DNA of 17,607 nucleotides from Bacillota bacterium (GTDB lineage Bacteria > Bacillota > Clostridia > Christensenellales > Aristaeellaceae): assembly GCA_023392755.1 (NCBI GenBank), contig JAEWNM010000146.1, positions 1 to 17,607 on the forward strand, given 5' to 3'. Under the pieces are notes generated by a model that ran no database searches, had not been told where the DNA came from, and saw only the letters and a list, made by a program, of their open reading frames with translations. Of the stretch, positions 7,738 to 15,079 are shown piece by piece. Made by a program: the position numbers and the translations under genes. Every line of letters starts with the position of its first letter. Position 1 is the first letter of the stretch.

Positions 7738-7772
7738 AAAAGAGGCAGCGCTTAATCCGGCGCTGCCTTTTG
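7738..7772. terminator. Bidirectional intrinsic terminator
   Basis: GGCAGCGC at 7744-7751 pairs perfectly with GCGCTGCC at 7760-7767 across an 8-nt loop. The flanking AAAAGA and TTTT extend the stem and give a T tract on both strands. It lies between the convergent aldo/keto reductase (+) and GH65 phosphorylase (-) genes and can end both transcripts. Confidence 0.88.
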
Positions 7773-7795
7773 CCTGCCTGGAAGGAGAGGGCGGG

Positions 7796-10054
7796 TTATA
7801 TGCTTACCGTCACCGAGCCTGCCAGCTCAATCAGGCGGCCATGCACGCGAAGCGCGATGCCCGGCCCATCAAGCAGTTTCAGGCGGCAAACACCCTGCTC
7901 CGCCGCGCACTCCACCAGGCTATCCAAATACCAAAAGCGGAAGCGGTAGCCCTGCCATCCGGCAGGGATGCGTGGGCGCAGCACCAGCCCATCCCGTTTG
8001 ATACGCAGCCCGGCAAAACCGGCTACGATGGCCAGGTATGCGCCGCCCAGATTGGCGGTGTGCAGCCCATCTTTTGTATTTCCATGCTCATTGTCAAGGT
8101 CAAGGAATGCGGTTTTGCGAAAATACGCCTCCGCCTTCTGCATGTCGCCAAGCCGTGCCGCCATGATGGAGAAGATGCAGGCCGACAGGGATGAATCATG
8201 AGTTGTGATCTTTTCGTAATAGGCATAGCTGCGGGCCATCGCCGCCTCATCCGTCAGGTCTTCAAACAAAAAATGGGCCAGCACCGTATCCGCCTGCTTG
8301 CACACCTGATGGCGGTACAATAACAGCGGATGGAAATGCAGCAGCAGCGGGAACTGATCCTTGGGGATTTGGTTCAAATCCAGTACTTTTTTCTGAAGAA
8401 AGCTGTCATCCTGTGGCGGGAAGCCCAAGCTTTCATCGAAGGGCAGGTACATGCTCTCCCCCGCCAGTTTGAAATCTGCCAGCTCTTCTTCAGTGATATG
8501 CAGCTTGCTGGCCAGCGGCGCAAACAGCCCTTCCCGTTTCAGGCGTGCGCAGACCTCCGCCGCATAGAGCAGGTTTGCCCTGGCGGCAGCATTGGTATAG
8601 TAGTTGTTGTTCACGATGCATGTGTATTCGTCCGGCCCTGTCACGCCGTCAATCCGAAAGGAACCATTTCGCATGTGTCCGGCATCCAGCCATAGCCGAG
8701 CCGTTTCCACCAGCACTTCCGCACCCATCCTGGCCATAAAGCCAATATCATCGGTAGCCAAATAATATTGGACGAAGGAATGGGCCACATCGCCGCTCAA
8801 GTGATATTGGGCCGAACCTGAGGGAAAATAACCGGAGCACTCCGTGCCCGTGATGGTGCGCCAGGGATACAGCGCGCCTTTTGCGTGGCCCATCAGCCTG
8901 GCATGGGCCCTGGCGCCATCCAGAATGTTGTATCGGTATTGAAGCAGCCGTCTCGCCCTTTCCCTGTCGGTAAGCAGGAAGAAAGGAAAGATATAGATTT
9001 CCGTATCCCAAAAATAGTGGCCCTCATAGCCTTCCCCGCTCAGGCCCTTGGCCGGCACGTTGGAAACACTATCCTGCCCGGCGGACTGCAAAAGCTGGTA
9101 GATGCTGTAATCCATGCATTGGCCAAGCGCATCGTCGCCCATTATCTCCACACGGGCATCCGCCCAAAACCGGGCTAAATAATCAGCCTGCATTTCCCGC
9201 CAGGCATCAAGTCTTGTCTCCCGTGCGGACCGCATAATTTGGATGGCTGCCTGCACAGGGTCGTGATGCCGGCGTTCATCCGCAAAGACACACCGCTTTA
9301 AAAGAGAAACGGTTTTGCCTTTGGCAATCTCGCCGTCAAAGCGCGCATGAACACAGCCGGGATGAATCTCCTGATGAGAAGAAAACTCCCCCGCCGTTTC
9401 GTGGCTCACCGCGGACACCATGGCAAGCCGGGATGCCAAGGTGCGGCAGGCGATCAAGGACATCCCATCCTCCTCCCAGGTGCGTTCCGCCGTCAGATGC
9501 GTGTGAGGCCGGGCTGCCACCCTGGGATCGTTGGGATCGGCAAAGTTTGTCACATTGGCATCCTGCAGCGACAGGAAGGAAATGGGACCATCATAGTTGA
9601 TGGACTTCACCTCATAGTGCAAAAGGAAGAGCTCCTTCAGCATGAAGGAGGCCATGCGGCGAACGGTAATCTCCAGCTCCCGCCCTTTGGGGGAACGCCA
9701 GCGGACACAGCGCACCGATTCGCCCGCCGCCATGTCCAATGTCCGGGTATGCACAAAAAGCTCACCGGTAAAGGGATCGAATTCCTCCCCCTCCAGCAAA
9801 AGCTTCACCGTCTGCACATCCGTCACATTGACAATGGTTTGCTGCGTTTGCGCAAATCCATAAAGCTTTTCGCCGTACTGAATCGGTTTTTCATCATAAT
9901 AGGCGTTGATATACGTTCCGCGTATGGTGGCGGCGCCTTCAGGCGCGCCCTCCTCCAGGCAGCTGCGCACCCCGATATAGCCGTTGGCCGTGTGAAAGAG
10001 CGTTTCCGTAAGAGCGATTTCGTCTAGCATAAGGCCTTGCCGTATAAGCTGCAT
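7796..10054 (-). CDS. Glycoside hydrolase family 65 disaccharide phosphorylase
   Basis: This is a GH65 inverting phosphorylase, a family that splits alpha-glucosides (maltose, trehalose, kojibiose, nigerose and others) with phosphate to beta-glucose 1-phosphate and an acceptor. Using ATG 10054 the product is 752 residues, normal for the family. Key segments are the N-terminal ETLFHTANGYIGVRS, GHYFWDTE at 346-353, GVTGPDEY at 470-477 with Glu476 as the general acid, CKQAD at 585-589, the phosphate-binding THDSSLSAC at 618-626 and GLHTANLGG at 663-671. There is no signal peptide, so it acts on imported sugar. ATG 10063 overlaps the permease stop (ATGA), but AAGGA at 10064-10068 abuts it directly, while it is 9 nt from ATG 10054. 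Linkage specificity cannot be read by eye. It is the last gene of the transporter operon. Confidence 0.93.
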   Translation of the reverse strand: MQLIRQGLMLDEIALTETLFHTANGYIGVRSCLEEGAPEGAATIRGTYINAYYDEKPIQYGEKLYGFAQTQQTIVNVTDVQTVKLLLEGEEFDPFTGELFVHTRTLDMAAGESVRCVRWRSPKGRELEITVRRMASFMLKELFLLHYEVKSINYDGPISFLSLQDANVTNFADPNDPRVAARPHTHLTAERTWEEDGMSLIACRTLASRLAMVSAVSHETAGEFSSHQEIHPGCVHARFDGEIAKGKTVSLLKRCVFADERRHHDPVQAAIQIMRSARETRLDAWREMQADYLARFWADARVEIMGDDALGQCMDYSIYQLLQSAGQDSVSNVPAKGLSGEGYEGHYFWDTEIYIFPFFLLTDRERARRLLQYRYNILDGARAHARLMGHAKGALYPWRTITGTECSGYFPSGSAQYHLSGDVAHSFVQYYLATDDIGFMARMGAEVLVETARLWLDAGHMRNGSFRIDGVTGPDEYTCIVNNNYYTNAAARANLLYAAEVCARLKREGLFAPLASKLHITEEELADFKLAGESMYLPFDESLGFPPQDDSFLQKKVLDLNQIPKDQFPLLLHFHPLLLYRHQVCKQADTVLAHFLFEDLTDEAAMARSYAYYEKITTHDSSLSACIFSIMAARLGDMQKAEAYFRKTAFLDLDNEHGNTKDGLHTANLGGAYLAIVAGFAGLRIKRDGLVLRPRIPAGWQGYRFRFWYLDSLVECAAEQGVCRLKLLDGPGIALRVHGRLIELAGSVTVSI

Positions 10055-10059
10055 TCGTA

Positions 10060-10938
10060 TCATTCCTTGACCGCGCCGGAGGTGATGCCGGCCACGATTT
10101 GTTTTTGAAATAAGAGCACAATTGCCAGCGTGGGGATCACAACCAGGATGGTGGCCGCCGTGATTTCACCCCACAGTATGGTAAACTGGGTACGCAGCGC
10201 GTTGATGGCCACCGGCACCGTGTGGTAGTTTTTATCAGAGTTCAGGGTCAGCGTAAGAAGGTATTCATTCCAGGCAGCAATAAATGTCATGATGGCGGTG
10301 GTGAAGACACCGGGCGCTGCCATTGGAAAAATCACCTTCCACAGCATGCCCCACTGGGAGCAGCCGTCCATACGGGCCGCCTCCTCCACGGACAGGGGGA
10401 TGCGCTTGAAGTGGGCCACCATGATCCACACCGCGGAGGGCAGCGTAATGGTGGAATAAGCCAGCGTCACCCAGTAGCTGTTGAGCATTTTGAAACGGTA
10501 GAACATGTTGAACACAGGCCCCACGATAATCATCTGCGGGAACATAGATATGCCCAGTATCAGCCCCATGAGAAACACCTTGCCCCGGAAGCGGAACCTG
10601 GCCAGAATGTAAGCGGACATGGAGGCCACGACCACCACATAGGCCGTGGTCACGGAGGACACGATGAAGCTGTTGCCCACCGATGTGAGAATACCCTTGC
10701 CGATCACCTCCGCATAGTTGCCCAGCGTAGGCTCGTTGGCGATAAGCCGAAAGGCTGTTTGGGCACCGTAGATTTCGCTGCCGGGCTTGAAGGATGTGAT
10801 AAGCACCCAGAAGAAGGGGAACACGTTCACCACCAGAAACAGCCCGATGGCGACAAAGCTTACGATGCGGGCGGCAAGCTGCCTTTGCCGGATGGTTTTT
10901 ACCTTGCCGGTACGGCCCGTTACAGATACGGCTGTCAT
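10060..10938 (-). CDS. ABC sugar transporter permease, MalG family
   Basis: This 292-residue inner-membrane permease of the carbohydrate CUT1 type has about six hydrophobic segments: near 26-46, 95-113, 121-145, 155-176, 205-228 and 255-275. The cytoplasmic EAA loop, EEAARMDGCSQWGMLWKVI at 185-203, contacts the ATPase subunit. It pairs with the upstream MalF-like permease, from which it is 17 nt away. A GGAGGGATC ribosome binding site (plus 10942-10950) precedes ATG 10938. Its TGA stop overlaps the first possible ATG of the GH65 gene, so the two are probably translationally coupled. The sugar is unknown, probably the GH65 substrate or a precursor of it. Confidence 0.95.
   Translation of the reverse strand: MTAVSVTGRTGKVKTIRQRQLAARIVSFVAIGLFLVVNVFPFFWVLITSFKPGSEIYGAQTAFRLIANEPTLGNYAEVIGKGILTSVGNSFIVSSVTTAYVVVVASMSAYILARFRFRGKVFLMGLILGISMFPQMIIVGPVFNMFYRFKMLNSYWVTLAYSTITLPSAVWIMVAHFKRIPLSVEEAARMDGCSQWGMLWKVIFPMAAPGVFTTAIMTFIAAWNEYLLTLTLNSDKNYHTVPVAINALRTQFTILWGEITAATILVVIPTLAIVLLFQKQIVAGITSGAVKE
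10064..10068 (-). promoter_or_regulatory. Ribosome binding site deciding the GH65 start
   Basis: AAGGA on the minus strand lies within the last codons of the upstream permease. It is adjacent (0 nt) to the ATG at 10063 but 9 nt from the ATG at 10054, which favours the downstream start (MQLIRQG). Confidence 0.55.
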
Positions 10939-10955
10939 AATGATCCCTCCCCCCT

Positions 10956-12167
10956 TCAGGCATCGGTGATGAGCTCAGCGCCCAGCACCTTCACATACAA
11001 AACGGCAATGGCCGCCACGCACAGGAACATGGCCAGCACAATGACCGAGCCGTAGCCGTAGTTGCTTTGCCCGACCATCACCTTGTAAGCGTAAATCGAC
11101 AATGTCTCCGGCGTACCCTTGGTAAGCACGGCGATCAGATCGTAGACCCTGAATGCGTCCAGCGTTCGAAACAAAAGCGCCACCAGCATGGAGGGCATCA
11201 GCATGGGTAGCGTGATCTTGCGGAAGGTACGCACAGCCCCGGCCCCGTCGATGGCGCTGGACTCATACAGCCCCCGGTCAATAATTTGAAGCCCGGCCAG
11301 CAATAGCAGCGCCATGTAAGGTGTTGTTTTCCACACGTCCGCCAGCACGGCGGCAGCCATGGCGCCGTTGATGGTGGTCAGCAAAAGCTCGGGAGATTTC
11401 AGCAGACCGATTTGCGTGATCATCCTTGCCACAACACCGCTGGAGCCATCGTACAAATATGTCCAGATCAGGGCCGATACAGCCGTGGGAATAGCCCATG
11501 GAATCAGCGATGTGGTGCGCACAATGCCGATGCCCCGAATGGATTTATCCATAATGAGCGCCAGCGCCATGCCCAAAACCAATTCAATGGCAACGGAAAT
11601 CACGGTGAAAACCAGCGTGTTTTTCAGCGCCGTGAAGAAGCGGGCGTCCTGAAGAAGCTTTTGGTAGCCGGCAAGACCGACAAAGTTGGAGCCAACGATG
11701 CAGCTTCGCATTTCTGCCAGGTAGGCCTCCGCTTTTATGGGCGTCTGCAGTTCCGCCTGTTGAAAAGAATCCGCAAGGCTGCTCAAACGGTCTTGCACAT
11801 CATCCACAAAGGCGGCGGTAGCCGCCGCTTCCTGCGCCGATAATGGCAGTGTTCCCTTGACGCCCTCATAGGGCGCCATATGGGTGGTGATATCCGTGAT
11901 CAGCGATGCAATGGCCGCCTTCCCGGCTTCGTTAACCTTCTCCATATCCTTTTTCAGGTAATGGTTCAAATACCGGCCGTCCTCATAAAAAAGCTCGGCG
12001 TTGAGGTTGCCGCCGGTGTACAGCCTGTTGCGCGTTTGATCATTGGTTTGGTAATCAAAGAGCGTATACAGGCCGGAGCTGAAAATAGGATACAGGGAAA
12101 ATACCGCCACCAGCAAAAGCAGGGGCAGCACAAACAGGAGTTCCTTCCATGTCATGCCGCGCTGCAT
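10956..12167 (-). CDS. ABC sugar transporter permease, MalF family, with large extracytoplasmic insertion
   Basis: This 403-residue CUT1 permease is about 110 residues longer than usual. TM1 (about 8-30) is followed by a hydrophilic segment of some 120 residues (about 41-160). The normal NFVGLAGYQKLL start of the core and the remaining five membrane segments come next. The EAA loop is at about 302-320 (YESSAIDGAGAVRTFRKI). The insertion is Ala/Glu/Asp/Lys-rich and looks helical. By topology it lies outside the membrane, where it could contact the binding protein (inference; E. coli MalF has a large periplasmic loop, but at a different position). ATG 12167 is chosen over GTG 12170 because the GGAGGTGA site (plus 12174-12181) is better spaced from it. 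Confidence 0.93.
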   Translation of the reverse strand: MQRGMTWKELLFVLPLLLLVAVFSLYPIFSSGLYTLFDYQTNDQTRNRLYTGGNLNAELFYEDGRYLNHYLKKDMEKVNEAGKAAIASLITDITTHMAPYEGVKGTLPLSAQEAAATAAFVDDVQDRLSSLADSFQQAELQTPIKAEAYLAEMRSCIVGSNFVGLAGYQKLLQDARFFTALKNTLVFTVISVAIELVLGMALALIMDKSIRGIGIVRTTSLIPWAIPTAVSALIWTYLYDGSSGVVARMITQIGLLKSPELLLTTINGAMAAAVLADVWKTTPYMALLLLAGLQIIDRGLYESSAIDGAGAVRTFRKITLPMLMPSMLVALLFRTLDAFRVYDLIAVLTKGTPETLSIYAYKVMVGQSNYGYGSVIVLAMFLCVAAIAVLYVKVLGAELITDA

Positions 12168-12191
12168 CACGCCTCACCTCCCGGTATGTTT

Positions 12192-12240
12192 GCGAAACGC
12201 TCAAGTGACGCTTGTTTCGCCGTGCCATTTGGCTCACTTG
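12192..12240 (-). other. Alternative stem-loops in the permease leader
   Basis: GCGAAAC (12192-12198) can pair with GTTTCGC (12214-12220). CAAGTGA (12202-12208), in its loop, can instead pair with TCACTTG (12234-12240). The two 7-bp helices are mutually exclusive and lie about 25-70 nt before the first permease start. Together with the two hairpins nearer the binding-protein gene they fill the 196-nt spacer. A regulatory switch is possible but not shown. Confidence 0.35.
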
Positions 12241-12293
12241 CCTAATTGATTGCTGCCGTATAAAACCCCGTAAGGATAATCGCCGCATAGTTT

Positions 12294-12321
12294 GGGGCTG
12301 CAGCCCTAAGGTTACAGCCCC
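12294..12321 (-). other. Stem-loop between binding protein and permease genes
   Basis: GGGGCTG (12294-12300) pairs with CAGCCCC (12315-12321). A competing 12-bp palindrome, GGGCTGCAGCCC, occupies 12295-12306. There is no T tract, so mRNA stabilisation or partial attenuation is more likely than full termination. Confidence 0.5.
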
Positions 12322-12327
12322 GCCATA

Positions 12328-12351
12328 CCGGAGGGAGAGGGTTCCCTCCGG
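12328..12351 (-). other. Strong stem-loop just after the binding-protein gene
   Basis: CCGGAGGG (12328-12335) pairs perfectly with CCCTCCGG (12344-12351) across an 8-nt loop, 12 nt beyond the binding-protein stop codon. No T tract follows on the minus strand. Such hairpins after the binding-protein gene commonly protect its mRNA and lower permease expression. Confidence 0.6.
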
Positions 12352-12363
12352 CTGTCAACATCC

Positions 12364-13548
12364 TTACTGCGCCAGCGCAGCCTCCACGGCGGCCACGGCT
12401 GCGTCGATCTCCGCCGCGCCGCTCAGGTAGCCGTACACGGCCTGCTGCAAAGCGTCGGACACTTTGGCATACTCGGCGGATACGGGACGGGCGATGGTGG
12501 TCTTCAGTGCGTTTTTAAACCCTTCCATGGACAGCAGCTCGTTGTTCTTAACGACCTGTTCATTGGTCAGCATGGCGTTGTAGCCGGGCAGGTAGGCCTG
12601 GGACATGACGATCTGGCCTTGCTCGCTGTTGAGGAATTTGAGGAATTCGAAAGCGCCTTCCTGGTTGGCGCTATTCTTGTTGATGGCCAGCAGCCAGCCG
12701 CCGACGGTGGAGCCGCCGGGAAGGGGCGCGATGCCGGCCTGTTCGGTGGTGATGGTGCCTTCCGACTTGATCATGCCCCATTGATAGGGCCAGTTGCGGG
12801 CAAATACGCTTTCGCCCTTGATAAAGGAGTTGTGGGTTTCGCCTTCGGTATAGGTCATAATGTTTTCAGGCGTGGCTTCCGATTCGATCAGGGCTTTCAT
12901 AGCCTCCAGGCCGCCCTTGATGTCAGTCCAGTTGGCGGTGAATTCGTTGGCATTGCACACCAGGCCTTCGTACAGGGAGGACTGGAATACGAAGCCGGCG
13001 GTGGTGCCGCCCTGCCCCATGTATTTTTCCGCCATGGCTTCAAGGTCTGCAAATGTGTAGTCACCGGATATGAGTTTCGCCGCGTCCTCTTCAGACACGA
13101 TGTCCTTGCGGTAAAAGAGCATGCCCAGGTCCGGGAAGAAGGGCATCACGTACAGCTTGCCGCTGTAGGTGCCGGAGGCCATGGAGCCGGCATTGTAATC
13201 TTCCGGCTTCAGCCCGGCGTCGTCCAGCAAAAGGTCCAAGGGAGCGATGTAGCCGGCGGCTGCAAACTCGCCAGCCCACACCACGTCCAGGGAAAGGACG
13301 TCATATTCCGCGCTGCCGGCTTTCAGGGAGGTGATGAGCTGCTCCCGCATGGCGCCTGAGTCGTTGGTCATGTCCACCCATTCCACCTTGTAGGCGCTTT
13401 GGGAGGCGTTGAAAGCATCGATCACGGCCTGGGTAGCGGGGGTGCTGTCACCCTGGGCGGCAAAGCGGATGGCGGCGGGTTCGGCCAGCGCGGCCGCGGA
13501 ACCGAGCGTAAGTGCCAAAACCAGGAAAAGAACGGTCCACTTTTTCAT
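12364..13548 (-). CDS. Extracellular sugar-binding protein of ABC transporter (MalE type)
   Basis: This 394-residue solute-binding protein (SBP family 1) captures the sugar outside the membrane and delivers it to the MalF/MalG-like permeases downstream. A signal peptide spans about residues 1-22: MKKW, then a hydrophobic core VLFLVLALTLG, then a likely signal peptidase I site after AALA. There is no Cys at the cleavage site, so it is not a lipoprotein. The mature part has typical motifs: a YDVLSLDVVWAGEFA segment, YVMPFFPDLGMLFYRKDI, GGWLLAINKNSAN and EFLKFLNSEQGQ. AAGGAGGA (plus 13554-13561) precedes ATG 13548. It is the first gene of the operon and has a good promoter upstream. Hairpins follow before the permeases. 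Confidence 0.95.
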   Translation of the reverse strand: MKKWTVLFLVLALTLGSAAALAEPAAIRFAAQGDSTPATQAVIDAFNASQSAYKVEWVDMTNDSGAMREQLITSLKAGSAEYDVLSLDVVWAGEFAAAGYIAPLDLLLDDAGLKPEDYNAGSMASGTYSGKLYVMPFFPDLGMLFYRKDIVSEEDAAKLISGDYTFADLEAMAEKYMGQGGTTAGFVFQSSLYEGLVCNANEFTANWTDIKGGLEAMKALIESEATPENIMTYTEGETHNSFIKGESVFARNWPYQWGMIKSEGTITTEQAGIAPLPGGSTVGGWLLAINKNSANQEGAFEFLKFLNSEQGQIVMSQAYLPGYNAMLTNEQVVKNNELLSMEGFKNALKTTIARPVSAEYAKVSDALQQAVYGYLSGAAEIDAAVAAVEAALAQ

Positions 13549-13610
13549 GGTATTCCTCCTTGTTTCTTCAGCCGGAGACGGTTGTATGCTGTTTGACCCG
13601 CACCGGCGGT

Positions 13611-13666
13611 TTTGATTTGACTATATCATCTTTTTACATGCGAGTATATCACTTTTCTTTGATTTG
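13611..13666. promoter_or_regulatory. Nested direct repeats, candidate AraC-type operator
   Basis: TTTGATTTG occurs at 13611-13619 and 13658-13666. TATATCA occurs at 13622-13628 and 13645-13651, 23 bp apart. Direct repeats about two helical turns apart are the usual target form for AraC-family dimers. They overlap the predicted -10 of the binding-protein gene and lie next to the divergent AraC gene. Confidence 0.45.
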
Positions 13667-13672
13667 TGTTAA
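13643..13672 (-). promoter_or_regulatory. Promoter of the sugar transporter operon
   Basis: On the minus strand TTAACA (13672-13667) and TATACT (13648-13643) are separated by 18 bp, each one base from consensus. Transcription would start around 13636, giving an 88-nt leader before the binding-protein ATG. Confidence 0.6.
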
Positions 13673-13678
13673 AATCCC

Positions 13679-13692
13679 TATAAACGTTTACC
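13679..13692. promoter_or_regulatory. LacI/CcpA-like operator palindrome
   Basis: The sequence TATAAACGTTTACC contains a perfect 10-bp palindrome, TAAACGTTTA, centred on CG. It differs at two positions from the TGTAAACGTTTACA consensus typical of LacI-family and cre sites. It lies between the two divergent genes, just upstream of the transporter operon's -35 and in the regulator's promoter region. Catabolite control or autoregulation is plausible. Confidence 0.5.
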
Positions 13693-13725
13693 ATATAAGA
13701 CAGATTTTCTGGAGTGTTATTGACT

Positions 13726-14910
13726 ATGTTGCTTTCCGAAACGACTCACCTGACGCGGTTATTCCATCATGCCTGCCGCCTGCCCATTGCACTGTACCAG
13801 GGGGCGCAATGCATTTTAGCGCTGCCTGATGCGATACGAAGCGCCACGCAGCTGCTGGAAGGCAAAACGCCGCTATGGCCCCTGAACCCCAGCCCGCAGC
13901 AAAGGATGACTGCGCAATTTATGGAAAACGAATACCAGGAGCAGTTTATCTACTTTGAGCTGGGGGATGGCGCATCGCTGCTGTGCGGCCCGCTTATCAC
14001 AAAGCTGTTGACGGACGGGGAAATTGCGCGGCGTATCCGGGCATTGAGGCTTCCGCTGAACAAAAGGGATGAGGTGTCCGCCCACTGGAAGTCGCTGCCG
14101 CAATTGACGGAGGACAATTATTTCTACGCCGGAAAGCTGTTGGAACGTTTGTTTTCCGGCGGTGAGCAGCTGCCCGCTCCCGTCCCCGAGCTGATGCCGG
14201 ATATGGGAAAGCCGTTTTTTGATCAGACATACGAAAACAGGATGGCGCAGTTCCAGCATCCGCCCTACTTTCTGGAGCAGGAGGAGGTGCGGCTCATACG
14301 CCACGGAGATCGGGAAAACGCACTGAAGGTGCTCTCGGAGATCAACCGCCTGAAGCGTGCCACGCTGGCCCGCGATCCGCTTAGGTCGCTGAAAAACTCC
14401 CTGATCTGCAGCTGTACGCTGTTCACCAGGGCCGCCATACAGGGCGGCGTGCCCGCCGATGAAGCCTTTACCCTCTCCGACGCCTTTATACGGACCATTG
14501 AGGAAGCACAATCGCTCAAGCCGCTGGGCTCGCTGGAGGAGGCCATGGTATTGCAGTTCATCGACCAGGTGAACAATAGGGGCAGCGCCGCGCTGTCCAA
14601 CGTCATACGCAGCGCCGTGGCCTTTATCGACCATCACCTGTCCGAAAAGATAACGGTGCCAATGATCGCAAAACACATATATATCCATCCGGATTATCTG
14701 TCCAGCCGCTTCAAACAGGAAGCGGGCGTTTCCATTACAGCGTTTGTTCAAAAGCGGCGCATAGAAGAAGCCTGCCATTTTCTGCGGTACAGCCAAAGCA
14801 CCGTTTCTGAAATCGCAGCCTTTTACCAATTCTGTTCCCAGAGCCACTTTATACAGGTTTTCAAAAAGCACATGGGTGTGACCCCTGCCCAGTACAAAAA
14901 CACGATGTAG
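13726..14910 (+). CDS. AraC-family transcriptional regulator
   Basis: This 394-residue regulator has a C-terminal AraC/XylS DNA-binding domain at about 293-391. It consists of two helix-turn-helix units (about 312-333 and 358-382) and ends in the typical SEIAAFYQFCSQSHFIQVFK and MGVTPAQYKN signature. The N-terminal 280 residues lack a recognisable cupin or receiver domain. They resemble the sensor part of Clostridia AraC proteins, with a conserved DPLRSLKNSLI...RAAIQGGV segment at about 217-242. GGAG at 13711-13714 is 11 nt before ATG 13726, and GTG 13714 or TTG 13720 are alternatives. It is divergent from the sugar transporter operon across 177 nt and is its likely regulator. Confidence 0.93.
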   Translation: MLLSETTHLTRLFHHACRLPIALYQGAQCILALPDAIRSATQLLEGKTPLWPLNPSPQQRMTAQFMENEYQEQFIYFELGDGASLLCGPLITKLLTDGEIARRIRALRLPLNKRDEVSAHWKSLPQLTEDNYFYAGKLLERLFSGGEQLPAPVPELMPDMGKPFFDQTYENRMAQFQHPPYFLEQEEVRLIRHGDRENALKVLSEINRLKRATLARDPLRSLKNSLICSCTLFTRAAIQGGVPADEAFTLSDAFIRTIEEAQSLKPLGSLEEAMVLQFIDQVNNRGSAALSNVIRSAVAFIDHHLSEKITVPMIAKHIYIHPDYLSSRFKQEAGVSITAFVQKRRIEEACHFLRYSQSTVSEIAAFYQFCSQSHFIQVFKKHMGVTPAQYKNTM

Positions 14911-14992
14911 GCCGGATGCAATTCACGCATGACGGTAGTATTGCATGCACCGCCGGCGCGCAGGGAGGCTGATGCCGGCATGATTTGTGCGC

Positions 14993-15021
14993 TTGTCCAG
15001 CCGTATGTTTTCTGCTATACT
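14993..15021 (+). promoter_or_regulatory. Promoter of the YghZ-like aldo/keto reductase
   Basis: TTGTCC at 14993-14998 and TATACT at 15016-15021 are separated by 17 bp, with an extended -10 TG at 15013-15014. The start would be near 15028, about 50 nt before ATG 15080. It lies in the 169-nt gap after the AraC gene, where I see no clear terminator. Confidence 0.65.
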
Positions 15022-15079
15022 GCCCTTGTTTCTTGCGGTACGGTGTTCTCCATTACAGGCCCTGTCAAGGAGGTATAAT

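Noticed and set aside
10222..11055. Plus-strand open frame of 277 residues across the MalG-type gene
   Set aside because: The translation is His/Gly-rich and motif-free, the mirror of a hydrophobic permease on the minus strand.
13873..14871. Open frame of 332 residues antisense to the AraC gene
   Set aside because: The plus-strand frame carries clear AraC motifs, and the antisense frame has none and no ribosome binding site.
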